Positions 46,186-59,194 of a DNA stretch of 64,000 bases are shown piece by piece. Position 1 is the first letter of the stretch; each line of letters opens with the position of its first letter. The stretch is from Trametopsis cervina (lineage: Eukaryota; Basidiomycota; Agaricomycetes; Polyporales; Irpicaceae), in assembly GCA_022385755.1 (NCBI GenBank), contig MU278348.1, positions 469,035 to 533,034 on the forward strand. Reading direction: 5' to 3'. The notes beneath the pieces are model-generated. The model worked only from the letters and a program-made list of their open reading frames with translations, did no database searches and was not told where the DNA came from. The position numbers were made by a program, and so were the translations under genes.

Positions 46186-49100
46186 ATGGCTGCTAGACGT
46201 GTCTCTTCCCTGGCGTCGAGGCGAGTGCTGCCAACCCCGCCGCGTTCGCTGACCTCTGTGTCACTCAAGACTCCTAAACGCGGGCTGGCAACGGCGAAGG
46301 CTCCCTCGTCCCTCTCAGGCTCTCTCGACACGTTTTCCGACCGTCATATAGGGCCTGAGGACCATGAGCTTGCATATATGCTCAAGCAGCTGGGGTACGA
46401 GTCGGTCGACGCGTTCGTGAACGCAACCGTTCCCCCTAAGATCCGGGTCGCCGACTCCAGCGTCAGCAATGAGACCATCCCCTCCCTCACAGAGTCGCAG
46501 CTCTTCCAGAGAGCAAGGGAATTGGCGGAGGCCAATAAGCCCTTCAAAAGCTTCATTGGTATGGGCTACCACAACGCTGTCGTGCCCCCTGTTATCCTCC
46601 GTAACGTGAGTCCGTCCGTCGTTGTATGCGTAACCGCTCGATGACCTATGTGTATGCTTCCAGGTGATGGAGAGTCCTGCGTGGTATACTCCATACACTC
46701 CCTATCAGCCCGAGATTGCGCAAGGTGACCCTGCCCATTCAAACGAACGCCCGGATTAGCCTTTTAACGTTACCTTTAGGGCGTCTCGAGTCCCTCGTGA
46801 ACTTTCAAACAATGGTCATGTCGCTGACGTCTATGGACATCGCGAATGCCTCGCTGTTGGACGAATCTACCGCGGCGGCTGAAGGCATGGTGCTCTCATT
46901 CGTGCATGCTGGAAGTAAGCGAAAGTCATTCCTTGTGGACGAAGGCGTTTCTCCTCAGACGCTCGCTGTTCTACGCACACGAGCGAAAGGCTTCGGCATC
47001 CGTCTCGTCATCGGAGACGCGTCAACGCTGGTGCAAGACGAGAAGTTACGCGCTGACCTGTGCGGTGTGCTCGTCCAGTACCCTGACGTGAACGGCAACG
47101 TCAAGGATTTCGCCTCGTTCGCGAAATCCGTGCATGACGCGAAGGCGCTCGTTGTATGCGCTACCGATCTGCTCGCATTGACGATGCTCAAGCCTCCGGG
47201 CGAGTGGGGAGCGGACGTCGTTGTGGGAAACTCTGCTCGCTTTGGTGTACCTGCAGGTTATGGTGGTCCTCATGCCGCTTTCTTCGCGTGTGTGGATGCC
47301 TTGAAGCGCAAGATGCCCGGACGTCTCATTGGTTTGAGCCGTGACACTGAAGGCAATCCTGCTTACCGCCTAGCCCTACAGAGTGAGCAAATGTTTGTTA
47401 TTTCTACCTTTGCATGTTCTGACTGTGTAATCAGCCCGCGAGCAGCACATTCGACGAGAGAAAGCTACCAGCAACATTTGCACCAGCCAGGCATTGTTGG
47501 CGAACATGGCTGCGATGTATGCGGTATACCACGGCCCTGATGGTCTAACGCGTATTGCTCAGAAGGTGCACGCCCTCACTCAACTGCTGAAGGCATTGGT
47601 GGAGAAGTCTGGATACACGATCACCAACAAAGAGTTCTTTGACACTCTGACTATCGACGTCTCCGGTCCAGCTCAGTCCTCCGAAGCAGTCCATAAGGCA
47701 GCAGCTGCAGCTCACATCAACTTGCGCAGAATTGATGACAAACTCGTTGGTGTCAGTCTCGATGAGAGTGTCGGTTTAGAGGACTTGGTCAAGCTCGCGA
47801 ACGTGTTTGCTACGGCCGCGAAGGCTTCTACAATCTCGCCCTTCGATCTTTCAACTGAGGCCATCGGGTCTGTCTCGGTCCCCGCATCATTACAGCGCAC
47901 GTCGCAGTTCCTTCCCCACCCTGTCTTCAACTCCCATCACTCCGAGACAGAGATGCTCCGCTACATCTATCACCTCCAGAACAAGGATCTCGGACTTGTC
48001 CATGCCATGATCCCGCTCGGAAGCTGCACGATGAAGCTCAACAGCACGAGCAGCATGATACCCCTCACGTTCCCCGAGTTCAGCAACGTGCATCCCTTCG
48101 CCCCCCTCGATCAGGTTAGCGGGTACCTGCAGGTGATCAAGGAGCTCGAGGAGGACCTTTGTAAGATCACCGGGTTCCATGCGTGCTCGCTGCAGCCAAA
48201 CTCCGGTGCTGCGGGCGAGTATGCTGGGCTCTCTGTTATCAGGGCGTACCACGCATCCCACGGGGAGTCGCACCGTGATATCTGCTTGATTCCCGTCAGT
48301 GCTCATGGAACAAACCCTGCTGTGAGTGTTCTATTCAGTATGACCTGATGTCTATGTTGCTAATGCTGTGTCGTGCGCAGTCTGCCGTCATGGCAGGCCT
48401 GAAGGTCGTTGCAGTCAAATCATTGGCTGATGGAAGCTTGGATCTCGAGGACCTGAAGGCCAAGGCTGTGAAGCACAAGGATAATCTTGCTGCATTCATG
48501 GTACGATGCGCTCTACAGTGATTATCAGGGATATAAGATCACTAACTCATTGCATATGATAGATTACGTACCCATCAACGTTCGGTGTCTTCGAAGATGG
48601 CGTTCAGGATGTGAGTGTTAGAGACAAGTAAGCTTATCCTTGAAGCTCATACGCCGCACAGGCATGCCGTATTATCCATGAGAACGGTGGTCAAGTCTAC
48701 CTGGACGGTGCGAACCTGAATGCCCAGATTGGGCTAACAAATCCCGCGACTTGTGGCGGAGATGTGTGCCACATGAACCTTCACAAGACCTTCGCGATGT
48801 GAGTTCTCTTAGCCATCTGCGTCGCTTGCAATGTCTTATTCGCATCATAGTCCCCATGGCGGAGGTGGACCAGGAGTTGGGTACGTTGCCAGCATAGCAC
48901 CCGGTTGGACCGTGCTGACATCTTTTCCAGACCTATCTGTGTAGCTGAGCATCTTGCACCCTTCCTTCCAACACACCCGGTCGTTCCTATTGGTGAGGCA
49001 CGAGCCATCGACGCCGTATCTGGTGCGCCCTACGGCAGCGCATCTATTCTGTTGATCTCCTGGGCGTACATCAAGATGCTGGGCGGCGAGGGTCTCTCCG

Positions 49101-49703
49101 ACTCCACGAAAGCAGCGCTGCTGAACGCGAACTACATGGCACATCGTTTGAAGGACCACTACAGCCTGCGTTACAAGAACAAGAACGGTCGCGTTGCTCA
49201 CGAACTGTTGATCGACTTATCCGAGTTCGATAAGTCCGCCGGCTTGAAGGTGACTGACTTCGCGAAGCGGCTGCAAGATTATGGTTTCCACCCTCCAACG
49301 TGCTCATGGCCCATCTCGACATGCATGCTCATCGAGCCCACGGAGAGCGAGACGCTCGAGGAGATCGACCGCTTCTGCGACGCCATGATTCAGATCCGCA
49401 AGGAGGCGGAGGACGTTATCACGGGCAAGCAGCCGAAGGAGAACAACTTGCTGAAGAACGCGCCGCACCCCGTTTCGACGTTGCTCACCGAGAAATGGGA
49501 TAGGCCGTATACTCGCGAAGCTGCAGCGTACCCCATGCCGTGGCTCCGTCAGCGCAAGTTCTGGCCGACTGTGTCTAGGATCGACGACGCGTATGGCGAC
49601 TTGAACCTGATTGTGAGTGTCTTTCTAGTTCTGTCAGCCTGACTGTTGTTAACTTCTTCCGTTACAGTGCGACTGTCCCACCGTCGAGGAGTTGGCCTCA
49701 TAA
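46186..49703 (+). CDS. GCV2: glycine dehydrogenase (decarboxylating), P-protein of the glycine cleavage system
   Basis: About eight exons. The N-terminus [20 protein letters not shown] is a typical mitochondrial presequence. The mature protein shows the paired P-protein halves: [107 protein letters not shown], and the pyridoxal-phosphate lysine motif NLHKTFA followed across an intron by [20 protein letters not shown]. It ends [11 protein letters not shown]. The enzyme decarboxylates glycine and passes the aminomethyl group to the lipoyl H-protein in the matrix. All landmark motifs are present, so the gene looks functional. A glycine dehydrogenase gene is part of the conserved gene set around mushroom HD loci. 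Confidence 0.95.
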
Positions 49704-50279
49704 ACAATGTGTTCCATCTAGACATTTCTTTTTTGGATTCTTGGATGATGTTCTTACGGGTTCTATTTTACTTTAATCGGGCTACTCTATTCCTCTAGAA
49801 GGCCCAGCCCAGCCGGCCGTTGCAGTACAGTGCTTTGTTCAACCACACGCATCGATTTCGTCATGCTTTCTCTCCCCATCGCAATTCTCACATATCATTG
49901 TACTATCCCAATCACGCGAATTCAACATTCAATGTTTTGTTCTTTGCCCCACGAATTTACGAATAACGGCCCCTAAACTACTAGTTATAGTCTACAATCC
50001 AATGGTATGGATACGCCTATTAGTTTGTACTTGGCGAGTCGGCCACGGCAGATTACCCCTCAAACATACTACAAACGGTATGCGTCAGGCATGTCAGCCC
50101 CTCGACGGTCTCCATACCCCGCGGGCAACTGAACCCAACCCAATTTGCCCCTCGTCATGTATATCCTAGTGGCATTCAGTGTACTAAGTTGCCGTAGGCG
50201 ACCGGTGACGACGGTCGGTGCATAAATCGTAGGTAGTCTTCTCGGGCGGAACTATCATATTGTGCTCCGTGCCGACATT
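49704..50279. other. convergent intergenic region
   Basis: About 575 nt between the 3' ends of the glycine decarboxylase and RSC9-like genes. CT-rich after the stop; no coding sequence or repeat seen. Confidence 0.6.
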
Positions 50280-52488
50280 CTAGAGAGCACCAGTCAGACC
50301 AGCATCCACCATCTCGATGATCCATCCCATGAGCGTTTCGTCGGCTATGTGGACTCGGTCTAGCAGGCTGCGCACAGACATGAACGCCTTCCGGCCTCGT
50401 CTCTCGCCTTCGAGCTCACTCGCAGTCCCGCTGATGACCTCCTCGTCGCCCTCTTTCTCTCCGACGTCCTCGATTATTCCCGGGAACCCAAAATGGTCTT
50501 CGTCGACGCGCGGGGCGGCTCCTGCAGAGGCAAACGACGCGCGGTACAGCACGCGGATGCAGAGTAACGCCGTCAGTGCACTCGAGGATGGCTCTTTTGA
50601 AGGGGTGGTGTACTCAAGGTGAGCGGAACGAACAGGTGGGACGGGTCGTGTTGTTGGGTTCGGGATGGGATGCGGGAAGCCCTCGAAAGGGAGTGTAATG
50701 TTGTCGTCCTGTCCGGGATATGTGGCAGCAGGCTGTGATGGCGGTATATGCGTCAATATATGCCCGCGTATGTGTGCTTTCGAGAGAGGACGATGCGAGC
50801 AAGTTGCCCATGTACACGAGACAAGTGGTTCTAATTGCGAGTTGATGTGCGCTTCAAGGACATGTTCATACAGGTCGCCTGGTGATTGGAAATGTGCTTG
50901 TGTGCATTGTCCGCCATCCCATCGACATTGAAAACGATTTATCATGGGCTCGTCCCGCCGCCGTGCTACGCCGCGGACCACGAATCGTTGAGGGGTGCCT
51001 GGGAGGACCATCGCCATGGCGGTCGGGAATACTAAGCTCACATTCTTGATCACCTCGGAGGCCGGCAAAGCGTAGAATCTGTCTTGGTGCACAGCGAACA
51101 CATCCTTGTATAGGTTCCAAAACTCGACTTGAGTAAGCTCCCCAGATTCACTGGCCTGGAACATGATTTGCATCCTATGATCCCGTCTGTGAGCATGCGT
51201 ACTAGACAGCCCAATAGTTGTTCTACTTACCATTCATAACACCTTTGCGGTTCCTGCATCGGCAACAGGCGATCGAATTCTTCCTCTGTGAGGGTGTGTA
51301 TTGGTCCGAGTAGATCCTGCCTTGCGGGGACGGTGAATATACGCGCAGGAAGCTCCACTGTAACCAGCTCTTCTTCCTGCTCTGCTAACATGACTAGAAC
51401 CAGTAATCTGAGGGTTGACCTTAGCTCTGGGCTGAGCAGGAACGCCCTCGTCATGGGTGGATGTGACAGGTGAGTGTAGATATAGTTAAGGGACGTAGCA
51501 ACAAGAGGTTTGTCGTTGACGAGGGGAAGGTAGCGAATAGCAGCAGACATGGCGGCGCTATCTGGTGTCAGGTGTACTGCGTTCGGTGGGTTCGAGAATA
51601 GGAGATGCAGTGTTTCCATTGCAGACAGGATGAGAGCTCGGTCCGTGCTCGCACCTGCAATCTCAAGTAATGGGGGTACCGGGTTCGCGAATAGATGCGA
51701 GTCTGGGGGAGGCAGCACAGACGTACTTGAAATGGACTGTAGCAGATCCACAACGTCCAGCAAAAACTGCACGTTGGTATCGTTGTCTGGCTTCAGTCGA
51801 TGCAACGCCAATAGTATGAGCTCCTGCGTTGTCCGCCTCCCTACGAGCTCCTGCGCGTTCGCCGGGTTGCATGACGCGTTTCGAAGGATGAACATGCATT
51901 CCAACGCGTGTCGGACCCATTGAGACATGTCCTTTGAGGTCGAGAAGAGCGCGTGTGCACCCAGTAGGTCGGTGTAGCCACCTTTGACATACCAGGATGG
52001 CCATTCGAAGAGAGCTTCCGTCAGTCCTGGGAGAGCAGAGAGGATGAATTGTTCATTGTGACATAGTCGACAGAGTCGTTCAAGGGCCCAGGATATCTCA
52101 GAGTCTATACCAGACTTGAGAGCAAGTACCATGCGGTTGTTGGGGACAGGCTCGGTGTACCATCCTATACGAAATGCGCGTTAGGAGCGGTGGCTGAGAA
52201 TAGAAAATATTTATTCCTCACGTTCATAATCATCTGCGAGCGTAGCAGGGCGATATGGTTGGATAGGAGTTATATATGCTCCTGTTATTGAGCGTTGTAC
52301 GGGTGTCTCTGTACGATGAGGCGCGGCAGTGGCGAACGCGGTGCTCATTTTGTCCAGGTCGCGGCGAGCTTCAAGATCAAAATCTCGCTCAACCAGGCGC
52401 GTCGCAGGACCCCGGAACTCCGCGGACTTCTGGAACCTTGAACTGCAAGACCAAGTCGACGGACAAGTTAGAACGAGTACGTGTTCAT
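50280..52488 (-). CDS. RSC9-like chromatin-remodelling subunit (ARID2/Rsc9 relative)
   Basis: Reads as a mini-exon ATGAACAC (52488-52481), then an exon with RFQKSAEFRGPATRLVERDF and RRDLDKMSTAFATAAPHRTE, then two long exons down to 50280. Key parts are WYTEPVPNNRMVLALKSGID, WALERLCRLCHNEQF, an armadillo-like helical region (LLALHRLKPDNDTNVQFLLD), QVEFWNLYKDVFAVHQDRFY, and a C2H2-type zinc-finger-like region CRWDGGQCTQAHFQSPGDLY...H and CTWATCSHRPLSKAHIRGHI. The combination of the LALKSGxxxExxWAL block with C-terminal zinc fingers is what I associate with fungal Rsc9 of the RSC/SWI-SNF nucleosome remodeller. No ARID domain is visible. ATG 52348 is an alternative start if the mini-exon is wrong. 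Confidence 0.78.
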
Positions 52489-52623
52489 GGTTAATATAAT
52501 TACATGCTGCCCTGTACTAACAAGTGCTACTGATTCTATGAAAAAAGTCCTGTCCAAAAAGTGGTAGTCCGATTTTAAAATTAGAAAGTTCGAACATCCC
52601 CCATCCTCCCGTAGTGTCTTGCT

Positions 52624-54562
52624 TCATGCCAAAAATTCATCCAACGCATTGACGGTCTCGGACCAGAACTTTTCAACAACACCTTCCGCAAACCCATTCT
52701 CATCATAGCCCAAGCTCACCCACAACTTGCCGGCAAAAGTGTACCCAAAGAGCAACATCGCGCCATGTCGTTGTCTTGACCCAGTCGTGAGCGTATGGAG
52801 CTTAATAGAAGGGAAGTTGGCATGCTTATAGACCCCATCCAGGTTTCCCAGCAGCGAGAGTCCAATGAGCGCAGTAGATGGAGCCTTTGTGCGAGCGGGC
52901 AGAACGGGTTCACGGGGCTGCTCTTCAGCGGGCGCATTGGAGAGAGGCGGAGTAGGGGGGGACCATGTACCCTTCTCCTTCTCATCGTCTTCTTTTGCCC
53001 ATGCACGAGACCGTTCACCACGCTCCTTTGCCATCTCGTGTGTCCTCGAGATCAAAAGGGGGTTTTTGGCTGCCCGTGCGCTTTGCTCCTTAGCTTGACG
53101 AGCACGGTGCCAAAACACTGCGTCATGCCGAGCCTTGTCGGCAGGTAGGAAGCTCGGGAGTACCACATTGAAATATCCAATTGAAAGGTACCAATACGAG
53201 TCCCGGGGCGATTGAGTCTTGACGGAGAAGTATGGCCGAAGGTTGAGCGCAGAGTACATCAGCACAGGCAACTCTTTCGGACCATCGCCCATCCTCGCCC
53301 AAGCGACGTCACACACTGCAAACAACGCCGCTGAGATAGACACGCCATTAGCCTTGCATTTCTTGAGCATCGCCTTGGTCTTGTCCTCGGGGAATGAGAG
53401 CGTCGGCACGACCGTCTTGCGCTCGGCGTGTTTCCTCCGTGGGAAAGCCTGGCCACCAACTAGTTTCTGCTGAGACATCTGGAAGTCGACGCTCGCAGCT
53501 GCGCGGCGTAGTCTACTCCACTTGACTGGGAGGTTGTCCTCTAGAGCCGCTGGCAGTATGGACGCCTGGCGGTAGAAACATCAATACCAGCGGTCCGAAC
53601 AGTGGGAAACCACTGCTTACATCACCGCTGTCATTCATCCATCGCTCTTGCCATTCAACCTCAAGCGTTCGCTCCAGCTCTTCCGCGCTCCTCTCGCTTC
53701 CCAGCAGCCCAAAAAAGTCGTTGGCGAACTGGTGCAGAGCCATGCCGTCGCCAATGAAGTGCATCGCACAGATAAGGAGCTCGTATTGGCGCGTCAACTC
53801 GTCGGCGTTAGCGGACGGGAGGGAAGAGGATGTAGATTGTGCCGGCGGGGATGGAGTCCGTGGGGGCGTCAGAAGCCCGGGCTCGTCTTCTGGAGGTTGT
53901 GAGAGGACAAGGTACGATAGGCGTGCATTCGAGAGCATTCGTGGGCCATTCAGATACGAATCAATCAGAGCTGATTTCGGCCAGGAATCACGGCATGAAG
54001 TCAGCTTGTAGTTCTCTCCCCGGAATGAATCGAGAAGGTCATACCATCTTTGCCTTGTGTCCGATACTCGAGGTTGATATCCGCGTCCGCGAGGAGGTCC
54101 TGGGAAGATTCCGGGGATTTGTACCTGAGGATCTGGTATGAGCACTGTACACAGTGGATGTGCACGGTGTGCGAGACGGGTGCACTTACACAAAACGAAC
54201 GTCGTCATAGTCATGCATGCTCACATGCGACGCGAGTAATGGGTGACGCAGACGTAAAATGGCCCAGACTGCACGGACTCGAGAACGGTCCACAATGCTC
54301 TCTGTGGCTCTGAAGCCGAGGTGGAGGTACCTACGACAAATAGAGGATGCATGTGAGAATTGTGACAATATTTGCGAGAGATGTAAGCTTACATGTCATT
54401 GACACCAGTTTGTCGGGAAGGCAGAAAATAAGATGCCTCGGTGTCGCCCATCTTCCTCTCGAAGTACCTAGCATCATTATCATGAGGAACAGTTAGCGGT
54501 GAGGGAGTGTCGTGAATATTGGGCAGTTCTGAGGGCACCGGCAAGACGCTCGCTGAAGCCAT
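52624..54562 (-). CDS. alcohol acetyltransferase-like acyltransferase (condensation/BAHD-like fold)
   Basis: Multi-exon gene from ATG 54562 (MASASVLPVPSELPNIHDTP). In order: YFERKMGDTEASYFLPSRQT, YLHLGFRATESIVDRSRVRA, WAILRLRHPLLASHVSM, ALIDSYLNGPRMLSNARLSY, and the catalytic HxxxDG motif as CAMHFIGDGMALHQFANDFF. The C-terminal half has ASILPAALEDNLPVKWSRLR, SISAALFAVCDVAW, and KLWVSLGYDENGFAEGVVEK. A DFGWG motif as in plant BAHD enzymes is not seen. Family members transfer acyl groups from CoA to alcohols or other hydroxyl substrates; the substrate here is unknown. An intron (donor GTATGACC, acceptor ATCAG) joins TQGKD to ALIDSYLNG, and another joins NDSGD to ASILPAAL, so apparent frame breaks are introns. 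Confidence 0.8.
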
Positions 54563-56098
54563 AATAAGGACGAGCAGTGAATGACAATTTGGAGGGGACA
54601 CCAGGGAAATCGAGCGTGCACGTAGACATGGCGGGCATGGTTGATTTAAAGGAGCTCTCAACAAACTTCAAAGTCATACCTGCAGAATTAAGAAAACTGG
54701 AAAGCCTCACGCCGAAGACGAAGTTCAGTGACTGATAATGCCGGCATGTAATAGGTCTGTGACACATGTCAGCATGAGGAGACCAGACGGACCAGTGCAC
54801 AAATACATACACACCTAAATTTGATACTTGTCTCAGTGGTTTTCCATTTGTCCAAGGGGTCTTCGAGGTCATACTTGCCTCAAGGCGCCGTTGACGGTCT
54901 ACTCGGTGAGCGCAGGCCGCCTCTCATCCGCGCACAAACGCGGAAAGCGACTCGCTGCTTACAGTCAGATTGAGCACCATGACGTTCAGTTTCGGCATGT
55001 TCTGCTACAGGGCATTACCATCGGGCGTCACGGGTTCATACTGACCAAATGAACGGAGGTAAATCCCCAATATATTGCAGGGCATGAGTTGCCGTACGCT
55101 GGGTCTTGAGACTCGCTCGCCGTAGTTTGTGGAGCGCGTGCCGACCTATGCTCCGTTCGAGGCTGGTAAGCTCGGTATGCCCATGCAATCGCTGGAAACA
55201 CACCGTTATCTGTTTCGTCGGCCATTGGTGTGGGGTGGGCGGCACTGAGGCTGTCCCCGATCTCTCTCGCATTCAGTAGTTCGGAGGTCGCATCTAGTGT
55301 TTTCAGCAATAAGAACCGTGACAAACGCACATGTCGAGAACTTACGTTTATCTAAATTAACCAACCTGGAATGGTCAGAATCCTAGATATAAACAGCACA
55401 AAAGGTGGTGAGTCAGGTCGCACCACATCGAATCTTCCAGTGCAAAATAGGGAGTTGTCAGGGCCGTTGATAGATAGAGTAGCACAAAGGCCGCCCCCTA
55501 ATCGCTAAGGAACATGTTGCCCCAAGGCTGCTGATCCGCCAGTTCTTCTGCCCAAGGCCTGCATGCAAGGGAAGAGAAGAAGTCAGACTGCCGCTGTCAG
55601 CATCTCGTTACCTTTGACTTGATGAATTTACTGCATGACAACCTGTTTCTGCCTTTGCGTGACCGTACAGTACTGAATTATTCAGGTTCGAGAACAAGAA
55701 CCGGGTCGTGGACTTCGACGTTGCGAGCGAAGTGCCTACAAGCGCTGCCAGCGGAGTTGCGTGCGGCTAACGAGAGCGAACGCCACCATCGCTCTGCTAA
55801 TTACTGTGTACCGCCAGCTGTGAGACTGTACGATATCATCAGCCATAATTAAAAACGTCCAATTCGCCAGGGTATACAACATATATCAACGTGAGCCGTC
55901 TGATGGAGGGGGAGGTATCCAAGTGTCTGTTAACCAAGTCCAAGTCCAGAACGAAGCGGTTCTGTGAGCAGAAGTCCAGGGCATGATATCAGCGGGCCTG
56001 TTGGTAATTATCCATAGTAGCTCATGAGAACTGCAACCCATAGAAAGTCCATGTGAACGATCGACCACGCATAGCGATGAGTCACCTCGCGGTCTCCG
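54563..56098. other. intergenic region, no supported gene
   Basis: About 1.5 kb. Minus-strand frames at 54480-54872 and 55028-55330 lack family resemblance and splice-consistent continuation, so they are not listed as genes. The right end is 3' flank of the O-fucosyltransferase-like gene. Confidence 0.5.
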
Positions 56099-57984
56099 TT
56101 AATGATCATCAGCACCCTTCCGTCCCCAGAGCACCATCCGTGCGGCACCATTCTGCCAGTCCAATACTCGCCTCCTCGATAGCACTGAGAACGTCGACCG
56201 ATCGGTGCCTACGAATCCCTGACCGAGCGACTGTATCGCGGCGTCAAGAATGACTGGATGCCTGTGTACCCACACGATGTCAGAATGTACGACTTGTGAT
56301 ATTGTAGATAGGATTGTCTGTCGAGGTACATACCATCTGCCATATCGCTCGGCGGTCCGCTGCTCGTTGTGGTCCATCTTCACCCAGCCGAGCGCGGTGA
56401 CTTCGTCCCACCATGTCTCGTCTGTCTCGTCGCTGGTCATGATGACTCGCGTCATTGGAATGTTTATTCCCTTCCGCTGAAGCAGCTCTGCCTGTACCTC
56501 CCTATAACAGACTGGATCAGCGGTGCTCGTTATCGGAAACGCCACAAAAGTGTTCATACCTCACACGTCGAGCAATGACGGACAGCGGCGCGAAGCAGTC
56601 ATTGACATCTTCGGCTTCCCAGCACCAGTTCTTGAAGTCTCCGTGGCGCACGTGAACGACAATGTACTGCACGGACGCAGGTGGGTCAGCTGCGAACATT
56701 TTACTGACAGATGGATATAACGTACATCAGGCATGGGTCCGCTTTCAGGGAGACCCAAGGCGCGGTTCACGTATTGAGTAGCGATGCTCTCAATCTCTGG
56801 TGCCCAATGCAGGTACTTCCCGACATATCGCCATTGAGGCGCATACTCGTAATCATATTCAGACGACTGCGTTAGCGGTTAGTTTCCACCAAACTCTGAT
56901 AACAAGGACGGAGACTCACCAGAGACGCGCAGGCGTAGTAGAGATAATCATAGCAAACGACATGTTCGTCAGGTTCCAGAACTTCCCCTAGATGAGGGGA
57001 CGGAAGCGTGTTACCAAGGTTCTTGTTGCGATCTTCCGGGTAGGCGAGACGCGCGAGCGCCCAGAAAGTGCTTCCTTTGTCATGCTCATATCCTGGAATC
57101 ATCTTCACCCAATCAGGGGACCGTGTGTAGGAGACATCTGCGTGGAAGATTATTACAGAGTCACAGATACTTACAAGAAACTCACCAAGGTTCAACCAGT
57201 CCGGTACGAAACTGTTCCGTGGGAAATGTTCATAGTACTGAACAGACTCCCAGATGTTCCAGCACCCTATCGTCTCTACAGCATCGCTCTGAGGATCCTT
57301 CACGTCCAGCCACTCCAGTAGCGGTGTGCCCGACTCCTTGATGAACCGCGGAACGTCGAAGACCTCTCCGAAGGTAATGACCGGGGCATCGCCGCCAATG
57401 TGTGAAGGGGTGAACATAGCAATAATTGGCACTCGGTCGGTAATGATGCCAAGGTAGATCAGGTTCATGTAGGTCATGACGTCGTTCGCTGTAAACGCAA
57501 GCCAAGTGAAAGTTACAATTATCATTCTGCGCACTCATGACATGAACAAGATGAACGCACTCCAGCCTGCAGAGATCCATGACGTTATGTACTTCGTGTC
57601 GGAGCGCAAGTTGTCGCGGAAACGTTCCGTCGGCGCACCCTTGACCCACGGAGGATATTCTACAACTTGGTGGGCATCCTCATGTTGAACAGGAAGGGTC
57701 CAGTTGGTCGTAATACTGTCGTCAGATACCCACGATGGGAACGCGGTTTCTTGCACGTCTCTGGTCGCGCCTAGCCCACGAGAGACCACTTGCGATGCGA
57801 TGAGTGCGAGGGACACGACGGAAGTGAACGCGAGGCAGACGAAGAGTCCGCGTCTTCGGGAGAGCAACGAAGACGGACGACCATAAGCACGAAACTTGGA
57901 GGTCGCCAAGGTTGGTGAAGTGTCAGCGTAGGGCAGGAGCGGCATGCTCGACTGCGACCGTTTGTGACCATAGCTCATGTCCAT
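56099..57984 (-). CDS. O-fucosyltransferase-like type II membrane glycosyltransferase
   Basis: Multi-exon gene from ATG 57984 (MDMSYGHKRSQSSMPLLPYA). A single signal anchor, GLFVCLAFTSVVSLALIASQ, at residues ~47-68 gives a type II Golgi topology. The luminal domain contains DVMTYMNLIYLGIITDRVPI, AMFTPSHIGGDAPVITFGEV, CWNIWESVQYYEHF, VCYDYLYYACAS, and YIVVHVRHGDFKNWC. The H-x-R-x-G-D-F segment matches the nucleotide-sugar-binding peptide of GDP-fucose O-fucosyltransferase-like families (HxRxGD). It ends DWQNGAARMVLWGRKGADDH. The acceptor is unknown. The head-to-head neighbour is a GDP-fucose-transporter-like gene, which supports a fucose-related role. Fine exon edges between 56560 and 56880 are approximate. 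Confidence 0.78.
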
Positions 57985-59194
57985 TGTCGTAAACGACGGT
58001 GGCGAGGGTCGGCCTCTGGGTGGTATTGGCAGGGTAAAGAAACGGTGGCGTCTTTCACATTCATTCCGGGCAATTTGTGGTGGTTGAATTGTTGGGACTT
58101 TGAGAACGGGCTCGGAGGGGACCAGATGGAAGGTCTTCGTTAAACTCGAAATCTGAGATTATTCCGTTATTCGTGAATTATCTGTGTCACGTATGACAGT
58201 CACACGCGCTTGTGAGCACCTGTCCTCCCCTTTCTTTCAGACTCTTCTGTCATCTCCATGATTGCCTTGTTCACATCTCTTGGTTCAGGGGCACATTAGA
58301 GCGAGTAATGGCTGCTTATCTCAGTGCCTTTCTTTCTAAACTTAAGCTTGCAGGGAACCATTGTCGGATGTCTAAAGAACACGGAAACGGAGAGCATCAC
58401 GAGATTGCTGCAATACATATTCTGACTCTGGAATACATGAGTAATCAAAGAATATTGGCCAAACGGCGTACAAGGGGCGATGGTCTTTCTTTGCCGAAGA
58501 GTCCACTGGAGTCTCGGGGGTCTGTGGCCTACCAAACGCCTCGTAAGCCATGCACGCGCAGTGTATACGAATTTGCCTTCCAGTCTACGAGAACTGCTCC
58601 CGCTCATGCGTACATTACGACAGAGCACAGCTGCAGGTTGCAGATTAGATTGCAAACAGCGTACAGATACGCGCCACCATACCAAACCGTGCAAACGGCC
58701 GCCGAAAGTTATACAGGTGGTGACGTTCTGCCGTAGCGACTTCTAACGGCCATCTCTCATCTGCTCCGAGTTCGTATTCTATGCGACAGCGCTGTAGGGG
58801 CATGCCGCTTGTGTAATACAAACTAAGGAGACATGAGCCCGTGTCATGGGTACCGCTGGACCTCCGCCAGGTCTCGGTGCTTCCAGCGATGGTGCCGGTC
58901 AGACCAACGACATGCGGTAGCCGATCATTCATCCGATGTGAGCTCTATGGTCCAAATTCGATGTCAACATCCGCTGACATTTCGCAGACGTCGATTGTGG
59001 AATCATTCTAGATGGCAAAGTGCGGGATGTGTTTTGTGCGCTAGGGGTATGACCTCCACGGGCACGTCCGTGCCATGTTCCTACTTATTCTCTTCCTTGA
59101 ATTACTCTCGTGCTGAAGTGACGAGGTATTGTCTCAATCCCCTTGCGGTCCTCGCTGCTGCTCAGCTCATCCCATCCCGCCACCTTCTCTTACG
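57985..59194. promoter_or_regulatory. divergent intergenic/promoter region between O-fucosyltransferase-like and nucleotide-sugar transporter genes
   Basis: About 1.2 kb separating the two head-to-head starts. No convincing gene lies inside: the 174-codon frame at 58212-58736 shows no family resemblance. It presumably holds both promoters. Confidence 0.5.

Noticed and set aside
53513..54214. Apparent frameshifts in the acetyltransferase-like gene
   Set aside because: Two introns with GT-AG edges restore ALIDSYLNG and ASILPAAL continuity, so the gene need not be a pseudogene.
54480..55330. Possible minus-strand genes upstream of the acetyltransferase-like gene
   Set aside because: No ordered motif, no consistent splice chain, and partial overlap with the 5' end of the acetyltransferase-like gene.
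58212..58736. 174-codon frame between the fucose-related genes
   Set aside because: No family resemblance, and it lies in a divergent promoter region with comparable antisense frames.
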